NCBI GenBank assembly: GCA_018969935.1
Contig: JAGWXJ010000051.1
Span: 1-11,984, forward strand
DNA from: Alphaproteobacteria bacterium
GTDB taxonomy: Bacteria; Pseudomonadota; Alphaproteobacteria; Micavibrionales; UBA1664
Direction of reading: 5' to 3'
Length of the DNA: 11,984 nucleotides
Shown: positions 1 through 6,752 of the stretch, piece after piece
How positions within the stretch are numbered: the stretch's first letter is position 1
How the letters are laid out: each line of letters begins with the position of its first letter
Made by a program: the position numbers and the translations under genes
The notes under the pieces: generated by a model
What the model saw: only the letters and a program-made list of their open reading frames with translations
Told to the model about the DNA's origin: nothing
Databases searched by the model: none

Positions 1-1250
1 TTTTGCAAGGTATCGCCACCTACATCTTCTTTGACCGCCACTGGACCAAGATGACAGAACGCCTCGCGTTCTCCGTTGCGGGCGAATTGGCGTCGATATC
101 CGATCAGATCGAGGCCCACCCTCGTGACCGCCGCACCGAGGAAATGCTGAAAGCCATGATGGCCAAGCACCTCAATGTGCTGGTAACTTACACGCCCAAG
201 GCCAAGCGCGATAACCTGCAAACCGAGGCAGGCAGCGGCCCCGGCCTTGAAGATACGTTGGCCCGCGCCATCATGCTGCAAGTCCGCCGCCCTTTTGCCG
301 TGGATATCGATTTGGGCCGCAAGCGCGTGGATGTGGAAGTACAGCTTAAAAACGGCCTGCTGGAAGCATCGATGCCGCAAAGCCGTATGTATGATAGCTC
401 GGGTTATATTTTCGTGCTGTGGCTCAACGGCCTCGCGCTCCTGTTCTTCCTGATTTCCATTATCTTCATGCGTAACCAGATCCGACCCATCCGCAAACTC
501 GCCATCGCCTCCGAAAGGTTCGGGAAGGGTGCGGATGTCCAGCTCTTCAAACCCTCGGGCGCAAGCGAGATACGCCGCGCCACCGAAGCCTTCTTCAACA
601 TGAAGGAACGCATTACACGCGCAGTCGTGCAGCGCACGGCCATGCTGGCAGGCATCAGCCACGATTTGCGCACGCCCTTGACGCGCATGAAACTGCAACT
701 CGCCATGATGCCTGAAAGCGCCGATACACAGGCCATGCGCGCCGATATTGCGGATATGGAATCGATGGTGGAGGGGTATCTGGCCTTCATGCGCGGCGAG
801 GGCGATGAACCAAGCCAGAAGCAGGATATGGTACAACTGGTGGAACGCGTATTGGCCAACGCCCGCCGCCAGAATTTCGATGTCCGGCTGGAAGCCCCCA
901 AGGTGCTTGAACTGGAAGTACGTACAGGTGCGCTTGAAAGGGCGCTGACAAACCTTGTCGAAAACGCGCGCAAATACGCCCACAGCGCAAAAGTGACGGT
1001 GTGGGAGGACAAGCACAACAACTGGGTAGGCATCACGATTGATGACGATGGCCCCGGCATCCCGCCCGAAAAATACGAGGATGCGTTCAAACCCTTCCAG
1101 CGCCTTGAAGCATCGCGCAACCGCAAAACGGGCGGGACCGGCCTTGGCCTTGCCATCGCACAGGATATCATCCTCGGCCACGGCGGGCGTATTTTCCTCG
1201 ATAAGTCACCGCAGGGCGGCCTACGCGTGATGATCCATCTGCCGCTCTAG
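1..1250 (+). CDS. EnvZ-like sensor histidine kinase, 5' end missing (partial)
   Basis: Inner-membrane sensor kinase that would autophosphorylate on histidine and pass the phosphate to a response regulator. The reading frame is open to the window edge, and the first possible start (TTG at 3) falls inside the protein, so the N-terminus and first membrane segment lie upstream. Residues below count from that TTG. A periplasmic stretch covers about 1-132, a transmembrane helix about 133-155, and a HAMP linker about 156-207. The H-box GISHDLRTPL has phospho-acceptor H220. The N-box is ENARKYA with N321, the G1 box is DDDGPGIP at 347-354, and the G2 box GGTGLGL starts at 377. The short H-box-to-ATPase layout with HAMP and no PAS domain fits the EnvZ group. 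Its usual partner OmpR is normally encoded just upstream, outside this window, so the pairing is inferred. It ends 7 bp before the convergent csaA-like gene. The kinase call is very secure; the EnvZ subtype is likely. Confidence 0.93.
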   Translation, partial: LQGIATYIFFDRHWTKMTERLAFSVAGELASISDQIEAHPRDRRTEEMLKAMMAKHLNVLVTYTPKAKRDNLQTEAGSGPGLEDTLARAIMLQVRRPFAVDIDLGRKRVDVEVQLKNGLLEASMPQSRMYDSSGYIFVLWLNGLALLFFLISIIFMRNQIRPIRKLAIASERFGKGADVQLFKPSGASEIRRATEAFFNMKERITRAVVQRTAMLAGISHDLRTPLTRMKLQLAMMPESADTQAMRADIADMESMVEGYLAFMRGEGDEPSQKQDMVQLVERVLANARRQNFDVRLEAPKVLELEVRTGALERALTNLVENARKYAHSAKVTVWEDKHNNWVGITIDDDGPGIPPEKYEDAFKPFQRLEASRNRKTGGTGLGLAIAQDIILGHGGRIFLDKSPQGGLRVMIHLPL

Positions 1251-1257
1251 GCTAAGG

Positions 1258-1590
1258 CTAGAACATCCGTCCGCCGTTAGGCACGGGTTTGGATGGGTGC
1301 ATCAGGGTTACGGCCCCCGCTTCGTCAGGGAAGCCAAGAACCAGTATCTCCGACATAAAAGGCCCCACCTGCCGCGGCGGAAAGTTCACAACGGCAGCCA
1401 CCTGCTTGCCCATCAGGGTTTCAGGTGTGTAATTGGCGGTCACTTGGGCGGAAGTTTTCTTGATGCCGATGGCAGGGCCAAAATCGACAAACAGCTTGTA
1501 GGCAGGCTTTCGCGCCTCGGGAAAAAGCAAAACGTCCACGATGGTACCAACGCGGACGTCCAGCTTGTCAAAATCTTCAATGGTCGCCAT
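1258..1590 (-). CDS. csaA: CsaA-like tRNA-binding / chaperone protein
   Basis: This 110-aa cytoplasmic protein consists of one EMAP-II-like OB-fold tRNA-binding domain. Visible family signatures are LDVRVGTIVDV near residues 10-20, KPAYKLFVDFG near 28-38, and VNFPPRQVGPFMSEILVLG near 68-86, the strongly conserved CsaA block. The length matches the family (about 108-113 aa), so it is complete. CsaA proteins form dimers, bind tRNA-like substrates, and have been linked to chaperone activity in protein export; which role applies here cannot be read from the sequence. The start ATG shares one base with the phasin stop (TAATG) and has no clear Shine-Dalgarno sequence, so translation is probably coupled to the phasin. 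Its stop lies 7 bp from the stop of the convergent kinase, with no obvious terminator hairpin between them. Confidence 0.92.
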   Translation of the reverse strand: MATIEDFDKLDVRVGTIVDVLLFPEARKPAYKLFVDFGPAIGIKKTSAQVTANYTPETLMGKQVAAVVNFPPRQVGPFMSEILVLGFPDEAGAVTLMHPSKPVPNGGRMF

Positions 1591-2105
1591 TAGGCGGCTT
1601 TACGCTTGCCCGTTTTTTTGGCGGCAGGTTTGTTGGCAGCAGCAGGCTTAGCTTCTGCTTGGCCATTCATCATGGCGGCCTTGGGGTCAAACGCGGCCTT
1701 GAACTCGGCAAGCGATGCGCTCACGCGGCGGTTGATGATCTCGGCTGCTTCCTCACCCGTTTTGGTGATGATGTTGCCAACTTCGCGTGCGCCCGCAACG
1801 GTCGTTTCATACGACTTGCGTACCAGCTCGGCCTGACGTTGTACTTTTTGCTCGGGCGTGCCTTCCGTCAGCATGGTGGAGGCATAGCCGGAATTGTCCT
1901 GAACCATGCGGCCCATGAGTTCGGCCTGTCTGGAAACCGCTTGTTGCAGGCTTTCCATGCTCAGCTGCATGACATCCGTCATGGCCTGCATGTTTTTACG
2001 CTGCGTTTCCATGAGGATCTTAAGATCGAACACGGGGTTAGCGGTGATACCCTGCTTGGGCATCATCTGCTTAATCATCGACGGATCAAAAAAAGAGCGA
2101 ACCAT
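1590..2105 (-). CDS. Phasin family protein (PHA granule-associated)
   Basis: This 171-aa protein is probably a phasin, coating polyhydroxyalkanoate granules and controlling their size and number. Residues about 28-135 form a long amphipathic helical region without cysteines. They include the phasin-like run NMQAMTDVMQLSMESLQQA, the segment TPEQKVQRQAELVRKSYE and a following AREVGNIITKTGEEAAEIINRR helix. The tail (about 150-171) is rich in Ala, Pro and Lys and strongly basic, as in phasins that also contact DNA or membranes; that role is inference. A strong GGAGG lies 6 nt before the ATG, which fixes the start. It is the first gene of a two-gene unit with csaA, and its promoter must lie in the shared divergent region upstream. 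No PHA synthase gene is in view. Other helical coat or coiled-coil proteins are a less likely alternative. Confidence 0.85.
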   Translation of the reverse strand: MVRSFFDPSMIKQMMPKQGITANPVFDLKILMETQRKNMQAMTDVMQLSMESLQQAVSRQAELMGRMVQDNSGYASTMLTEGTPEQKVQRQAELVRKSYETTVAGAREVGNIITKTGEEAAEIINRRVSASLAEFKAAFDPKAAMMNGQAEAKPAAANKPAAKKTGKRKAA

Positions 2106-2163
2106 AAAAGGCCTCCGATTGAATTTGCTGCATTACAACAACGTAGGTTCTAACGAAGCACAA

Positions 2164-2196
2164 AAGGTTAACAATGTCCAGCGATACGTTAACCTT
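2164..2196. repeat. 9-bp perfect inverted repeat with 15-nt spacer (candidate operator)
   Basis: The arms are AAGGTTAAC (2164-2172) and GTTAACCTT (2188-2196). Each contains the self-palindromic core GTTAAC, and the two cores start 21 bp apart, about two DNA turns, which suits a dimeric or tetrameric regulator binding one face of the helix. It is not followed by a T-run and is therefore not a terminator. The TTAACC half-sites resemble CtrA half-sites, but their spacing is not the CtrA N7 spacing. The bound protein is unknown. Confidence 0.6.
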
Positions 2197-2231
2197 CGTA
2201 AATTTTGTATGACGATCGTCAAGTATTCCTC

Positions 2232-2247
2232 TTAAATTTTCCTTAAC
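2232..2247 (+). promoter_or_regulatory. CtrA-type binding site (exact TTAA-N7-TTAAC)
   Basis: TTAA (2232-2235), seven bases ATTTTCC, then TTAAC (2243-2247) matches the alphaproteobacterial CtrA consensus at every defined position. It sits about 62 bp before the kinase ATG and overlaps where a -35 element would lie relative to the candidate -10 TAGAAT at 2259-2264; overlap of the -35 is typical of CtrA-activated promoters. Binding is inferred from sequence alone. Confidence 0.6.
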
Positions 2248-2308
2248 CGGACTCTGCCTAGAATAGGGGCGAAAACCACGAAAGCGGCAATTCGCCGAAG
2301 TGCCTATT

Positions 2309-4906
2309 ATGGCTAAAATCCAAGGAGCGCCTGACCGCAAGGGCAAGGGTGCCAAAGGCAGTCAAACCACCACGTTGCGTCTGGGCAAGAGCGGCCTGAC
2401 GCAGCTCATGGTATTTTTGAACGGGCTTATTCTCACTATTACAGCATTCATTACGCTCACCGTATTCATCAACCAGATGCGCGGCGAGGATGTAAAATCC
2501 CTCACTACCCAAATTCGCCACCAGATGGAAAACGGCCTCGGCCGTCTGGCCTCGACACTTGAAGGCGCCGACCGCGCCATCGAGCTGATGGCCGTATCCA
2601 AAGGCGCCATCGATACGACCGATTTTGAAAAGCTGGTCCCCCAGCATGCCCTGTTCGATGAAATCATCCTCTTCGAAAAATCGGGGCAGGATTGGAAACA
2701 GAACACATTATACAAGGCGGGCAGCGCCCCCAAAAACCACCCCGCCCTGACAAAGGATATTCTGCGCGGCCTTAAGGGCGAAAACGCTTACGAGCTACGT
2801 ACGACCATCGGCCCCGATGAACTGCTGGCCGAAACGCAGGATACCAAAATCCAGTCCCGCCCCATGGTCATGCTGCACCCCGTTGTGGCTGATGGCCAGA
2901 TACGCCGCGTTGTAGTGGGTGTCATGCGCGTGGGCACGGGCATATTGCTGGGTGATATTACAGGCAACACATCCATTCAGCGCCTTGTTGTGCGCGATGG
3001 CAGTACAGGCAGCCGCCTGTTCCTGATTGATAGGCGCGACCCGCTGGACGATAGTACCAAAGGCCTTTTCCCGCTGCACCTCAGCCTCGAAAGCTGGAGC
3101 GTGCCCGCCGCCGAAAGTTCAATCGACGTGACGGTAGAGATAAAGGAAAACATGCGCATGGCCTTTATCAGCCGCGTACCTTTGCTTCTGCTGCTCTTCG
3201 GACTTTCCATCACCATGATCGGGACGCTGTATGTGCGTAACAACTACCGCCAGTCCATCCGCCTCTCGGCCATGAACAATGCGCTGACCGCCAAAAACCT
3301 CGAGCTCAAAAATCAGGTTGATGAATCAAACCGCCTCTACGAAACGATGCAACGATCCGAACGCGAGTACCGCGGCGTTATCGATTCCGTATCCGATATC
3401 ATTTTCGAATGCGATGCCGCGGGTAACCTTCTTTTCGTGAACGCGACATGGGAAAAGGTTTCGGGCTTCTCCATCCCGCACTCGCTTGGCCGCGACCTCT
3501 TCGACATGCTGCACCCCGCCGACCACGACCCGCAACGCATGGCCTTCACAAACCTTGTGCGCGAGAAGGGGCAGGGCTATCGCTCCATTGCCCGCCTGCA
3601 AACGGCGGACGGCAAATTCAGGGCGATTGAACTCGCATTCTCCATGGTCCGTACTGACAACGCACGCAACGCCCGCGTTGTGGGCACCATTACGGACGTC
3701 GAAGAACGCCGCCGCGCCGAACGCGCCTTGGCGGAAGCCGAAAAGAAATACCGCACCATCGTTGAAAACGCGGCAGGCGGTATTTATCAGGTCAACAACG
3801 AAGGCCGCATCCTTTCCGCCAACCCCGCGCTTGCCCGCATTCTGGGGTACAACACCCCGCGCGACGTGATGGAAGGCATCCCCGATATGGGCAAACTGTA
3901 CACCGACCCGCGCGACCGCCTGCGCTATGAACGCGACCTCGAAAACTTCGGCTTCATCCGTAACCACGAAGCCACCATCAAACGCCGCGACGGCACCATC
4001 ATCTGGGTTTCTGAAAACGCCCGCGCCGTGAAGGACGAAGACGGCCGCCTTGTCTACTTCGAAGGCAGCATCGAAGACATCACGCAACGTAAATTGGCCG
4101 AGCAGGCTCTCAAGGAAGCCAAAATGCAATCCGATTTGGCCAACCGCGCCAAATCGGAATTCCTTGCCAACATGTCGCACGAATTGCGTACGCCGCTGAA
4201 TGCCATCATCGGCTTCTCCGAAATCATCCAGAATCAGGCCATGGGCGCCGTGGGGAACAAGGCCTATGTGGAATACGCGGGCGATATCAACGACAGCGGC
4301 AAGCGCCTGCTGACCATCATCAACGACATCCTTGACATCAGCCGCATCGAAGCCGGCGACAGAACCCTCAACGAAACGCTCTTCAGTTTCCAGCGCACGG
4401 CAGCCACCTGCGTAAGCCTGCTTGGTGCCAAGGCCGAGGCTGGGCGCGTTACCGTTTCCAACAACCTCCACGCCGATATGCCGAAGGTGATTGGCGAGGA
4501 ACTGGCCTTCAAACAGATGCTCATGAACCTGCTTTCAAACGCCATCAAGTTCACGCCGCCCGAAGGCCGCGTGACGGTCGATTGCGATTACGCGGGGCAG
4601 GGGCATGATTTGCGCATCTCGATTACCGATACGGGTATCGGTATGGACGACAAGGAAATTGAAAAAGCCCTATCGCCCTTCGGGCAGGTGGAAAGCGCAT
4701 TCGCGCGTAACAACTCGGGCACGGGCCTCGGCCTCACGCTGGTCGATGCGCTCATCAAAATGCACAACGGTACCTTCGAGCTTGTAAGCCGCAAGGGCGT
4801 TGGCACAACAGCTACGCTGGTTATCCCTGCCGCACGCGTGGCTCAGGCCCCGCAAACCACGCAGGGCGACAACGTCGCGGCATTCCCTGTAAAATTTAAC
4901 GGCTGA
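2309..4906 (+). CDS. Membrane-bound PAS-PAS sensor histidine kinase, PleC/DivJ-like
   Basis: Large hybrid-free sensor kinase. I chose ATG 2309 (865 aa) because GAAG lies 8 nt upstream; an in-frame GTG at 2300 adds three residues and has no Shine-Dalgarno. Residues below count from GTG 2300. A basic cytoplasmic N-terminus is followed by TM1 (about 36-57), a roughly 235-residue periplasmic sensor region of uncertain fold, and TM2 (about 293-313). A coiled-coil linker (about 320-352) leads to PAS1 (about 352-470) and PAS2 (about 480-600). The HisKA H-box is NMSHELRTPLNAIIGFSEII with phospho-acceptor H627. The ATPase has N747 (LLSNAIKF), the G1 box DTGIGM at 777-782 and the G2 box GTGLGL at 807-812. 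There is no receiver domain. The dimerisation region, with YVEYAGDINDSGKRLL and NDILDISRIEAG, resembles PleC/DivJ kinases of alphaproteobacterial cell-cycle signalling. Histidine kinase is certain; the cell-cycle role is inferred, helped by the upstream CtrA box. Confidence 0.92.
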   Translation: MAKIQGAPDRKGKGAKGSQTTTLRLGKSGLTQLMVFLNGLILTITAFITLTVFINQMRGEDVKSLTTQIRHQMENGLGRLASTLEGADRAIELMAVSKGAIDTTDFEKLVPQHALFDEIILFEKSGQDWKQNTLYKAGSAPKNHPALTKDILRGLKGENAYELRTTIGPDELLAETQDTKIQSRPMVMLHPVVADGQIRRVVVGVMRVGTGILLGDITGNTSIQRLVVRDGSTGSRLFLIDRRDPLDDSTKGLFPLHLSLESWSVPAAESSIDVTVEIKENMRMAFISRVPLLLLLFGLSITMIGTLYVRNNYRQSIRLSAMNNALTAKNLELKNQVDESNRLYETMQRSEREYRGVIDSVSDIIFECDAAGNLLFVNATWEKVSGFSIPHSLGRDLFDMLHPADHDPQRMAFTNLVREKGQGYRSIARLQTADGKFRAIELAFSMVRTDNARNARVVGTITDVEERRRAERALAEAEKKYRTIVENAAGGIYQVNNEGRILSANPALARILGYNTPRDVMEGIPDMGKLYTDPRDRLRYERDLENFGFIRNHEATIKRRDGTIIWVSENARAVKDEDGRLVYFEGSIEDITQRKLAEQALKEAKMQSDLANRAKSEFLANMSHELRTPLNAIIGFSEIIQNQAMGAVGNKAYVEYAGDINDSGKRLLTIINDILDISRIEAGDRTLNETLFSFQRTAATCVSLLGAKAEAGRVTVSNNLHADMPKVIGEELAFKQMLMNLLSNAIKFTPPEGRVTVDCDYAGQGHDLRISITDTGIGMDDKEIEKALSPFGQVESAFARNNSGTGLGLTLVDALIKMHNGTFELVSRKGVGTTATLVIPAARVAQAPQTTQGDNVAAFPVKFNG

Positions 4907-5345
4907 AACGCAGGCGCTCTTCGCGCGTTTGCGCATCACGCCCCGGCACCAGATGGATGCCCGTCAGTTTCTTGATTTTGTCGACCGCCTCGAATGTCAG
5001 CATCTGCTTGATGGGCAGCTGGATGAATTCGGGCAGCGATGCATGCGCAAGATAAAGGCTGTACCCCGTATTCGATACCTTCGCGTGCTCGATCCCGTAC
5101 TCCGAACGCAGCCACATCATCGCATCACGCTGCTGGCGGTTGATGCCTGCAAGTTCGCTTGCGCGCAACGTCACCACGATAAAACCCTGCTCGCGCAGTT
5201 GGGTCAAAGCCACACGCGCCGATACCGCGCTGGTTTGCTTGTCGCGATTCCCCTGCGAGATACTTGCAACGGTAAACGGCGCGCGCACGCGCGCTGAACC
5301 GTCACGGTTGCGGGGGCCTGTTTTGTTTTTGCCTTTTCGTGCCAT
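4896..5345 (-). CDS. Conserved-looking hypothetical protein, basic N-terminus
   Basis: I do not recognise this 149-aa protein. Its first 25 residues or so are very basic and probably disordered (RKGKNKTGPRNRDG), followed by a compact predicted alpha/beta region (about 40-138) without cysteines, membrane segments or a signal peptide. The last residues are again Arg-rich (REERLRFSR). The composition suggests a cytoplasmic, possibly nucleic-acid-binding protein; that is inference only. It starts 39 bp after the recX stop on the same strand, so it is probably the second gene of a recX operon. Its Shine-Dalgarno is weak. Its 3' end overlaps the convergent kinase by 11 bp (4896-4906). Reasonable amino-acid composition and full use of the gap between two genes argue that it is real. 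Confidence 0.72.
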   Translation of the reverse strand: MARKGKNKTGPRNRDGSARVRAPFTVASISQGNRDKQTSAVSARVALTQLREQGFIVVTLRASELAGINRQQRDAMMWLRSEYGIEHAKVSNTGYSLYLAHASLPEFIQLPIKQMLTFEAVDKIKKLTGIHLVPGRDAQTREERLRFSR

Positions 5346-5384
5346 ACGACACGCTTAGCACGCAGCCGCAAACAATTTCCAGAA

Positions 5385-5912
5385 CTAATTTTCGCCCTTT
5401 AGCACCCGCTGGCACACATCATAGGAGAAACCGGCGCGGGCAAGCGCCGCCAGATCCTTCTGCGGCTCCCGTGCGCGGGTTGCAAAAGGGCCGAGGCGCT
5501 TTCTTTTGGCAAACAGCCTTGCGGCCTCGTAATCGTCCTGCTCGGCCAGTTGCGTTTCATCGGCCGCAACACCCTTGGCCGCAAGTTTCATGGCAATCGC
5601 CCGTTTGGGTAAACCCTTGCGCTGGAGGGAACCCGTAAGCGCCTTCGCGTACAACGCATCGTTCAGAAAACCCGCGCGCTCGAATTCCGGCACCAGTTTT
5701 TCCCGCACAAAGGCCATAAAGGCATCCACATCCTGCCCTTCGTGCGCGCGGGCCGAGCGTTTCATCTTCCTGCCCATCACCTCAAGGAAGTGGGAAACGG
5801 ACGTAGGATGGCGCTGCAAATAATACAGGGCCGAATTGCGCAGATAGCTCTCGCTCAGCTTTTTGGGCGTTTTGCGTTTGACCTTGGGTTTGGGCGGGCT
5901 ATCTTGGTCCAT
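5385..5912 (-). CDS. recX: RecX-family regulator of RecA
   Basis: This 175-aa cytoplasmic protein would bind RecA filaments and modulate recombination and the SOS response. After a basic Pro/Lys-rich start (1-20), residues 23-55 (YLRNSALYYLQRHPTSVSHF then LEVMGRKMKR) match the first RecX helical repeat in its alphaproteobacterial form. Later helices carry FLNDALYAKALTGSLQRKGLPKRAIAMKLAAKGV (about 82-115) and the C-terminal repeat with FSYDVCQRVL. Length fits alphaproteobacterial RecX. recA is not in the window, which is common in this class. The start codon lies only 28 bp from the divergent ABC permease start, so the two promoters must be close or overlap coding sequence. The downstream 149-aa gene probably shares its transcript. 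Confidence 0.87.
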   Translation of the reverse strand: MDQDSPPKPKVKRKTPKKLSESYLRNSALYYLQRHPTSVSHFLEVMGRKMKRSARAHEGQDVDAFMAFVREKLVPEFERAGFLNDALYAKALTGSLQRKGLPKRAIAMKLAAKGVAADETQLAEQDDYEAARLFAKRKRLGPFATRAREPQKDLAALARAGFSYDVCQRVLKGEN

Positions 5913-5940
5913 GTTTTGACTCTAATCCGAAAGCAATAGC

Positions 5941-6735
5941 ATGTCAGCACCGGCCCCGCGCATCATCAAAGGCATCAACTGGATCGGCCTTTACACCATG
6001 ACCCGTAAGGAGGTCGCGCGCTACAGCAAGGTCTACCTCCAGACAATCGTGGCCCCGATTGTCACGACGCTTCTGTTCTATCTCGTGTTCTCGGTCGCCA
6101 TGGGCGGGCAGGGGCGCGGCATCGGCGACGTGCCTTACATGACCTTCCTTCTCCCCGGCCTTGTCATGATGGGCATGGCCCAGAACGCGTTTGCCAACAC
6201 GTCATCCTCCATCATCATCGCCAAAATTCAGGGCTCGATTGTGGATGTACTGATGCCCCCGCTCTCGGCGGGCGAGCTTTTGACGGCCTATACGCTGGGC
6301 GGCATTCTGCGCGGCCTTTCGGTAGGCTTTTTCAACGTGCTGGTCATGATACCGTTTGCGCACCTGCCTGTGGCGCATGTATGGGCCATCGTGGTTTACG
6401 CCGTGCTGGGCTGCACGCTACTTGCCCTGCTGGGTATTCTGGCAGGTGTATGGGCCGAAAAGTTTGACCACCTCGCAGGCGTCACCAACTTTATCGTGAT
6501 GCCGCTGACCATGCTTTCGGGCACGTTCTACGCAGCCGAGCATTTAAGCCCGCCCTTTGCGGCACTGGCCCATGCCAACCCGTTTTTCTACATGATTGAC
6601 GGTTTCCGCTACGGTTTCATCGGCCATGCCGATATGCCCCTGCACATTGGTATAGCCATGCTGGCCACGCTTTCCGTGGGTTTGTGGGTGGCAACGCTGG
6701 CCATGCTGAAATCGGGTTACAAAATCCGCGCATGA
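5941..6735 (+). CDS. ABC-2 type transporter permease (YadH-like)
   Basis: A 264-aa inner-membrane permease of the ABC-2 superfamily, which usually exports polysaccharides, lipids, drugs or other hydrophobic substrates with a separate ATPase. Six hydrophobic segments are visible, at about 34-54, 67-88, 110-140, 147-172, 180-200 and 233-256. The family block is MPLTMLSGTFYAAEHLSP (about 187-204), followed by NPFFYMIDGFRYGFIG (213-228), as in YadH and NodJ relatives. It appears complete. No ATPase gene (YadG-like) lies beside it, so the partner is encoded elsewhere, and the substrate cannot be inferred. There is no clear Shine-Dalgarno before the ATG; the 28-bp gap to the divergent recX leaves little room for one. 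hslO follows after 17 bp, so the two probably share a transcript. Confidence 0.92.
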   Translation: MSAPAPRIIKGINWIGLYTMTRKEVARYSKVYLQTIVAPIVTTLLFYLVFSVAMGGQGRGIGDVPYMTFLLPGLVMMGMAQNAFANTSSSIIIAKIQGSIVDVLMPPLSAGELLTAYTLGGILRGLSVGFFNVLVMIPFAHLPVAHVWAIVVYAVLGCTLLALLGILAGVWAEKFDHLAGVTNFIVMPLTMLSGTFYAAEHLSPPFAALAHANPFFYMIDGFRYGFIGHADMPLHIGIAMLATLSVGLWVATLAMLKSGYKIRA

Positions 6736-6752
6736 CGCTATAAACCTAGCCC

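Larger units (their letters stand above)
2106..2308. promoter_or_regulatory. Divergent regulatory region between phasin and PAS kinase
   Basis: This is the only long non-coding stretch in the first half of the window and is distinctly A/T-richer than the flanking genes. It holds a 9-bp inverted repeat (2164-2196), a perfect 10-bp palindrome GACGATCGTC (2211-2220), an exact CtrA-type box (2232-2247), a GANTC site (2250-2254) and a possible kinase -10 element TAGAAT (2259-2264). For the phasin, a minus-strand TTGACG (2222-2217) followed after 16 nt by TACGAA (2200-2195) is a weak promoter candidate that would overlap the right arm of the inverted repeat. Individual promoter positions are tentative. 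Confidence 0.65.

Noticed and set aside
2211..2220. Perfect palindrome GACGATCGTC
   Set aside because: Ten-base palindromes arise by chance often enough in a window this size, and it has no partner or spacing that suggests function beyond lying in a regulatory gap.
3326..4471. A 381-codon open frame antisense to the PAS kinase
   Set aside because: It lies wholly inside a well-supported kinase gene and has low-complexity Ala/Val/Phe-rich composition typical of the antisense of G/C-third-position codons. It has no family signature.
5916..5939. TTGACT ... CAATAG as a permease promoter in the recX gap
   Set aside because: The spacing is only about 12 nt, too short for a sigma-70 promoter.
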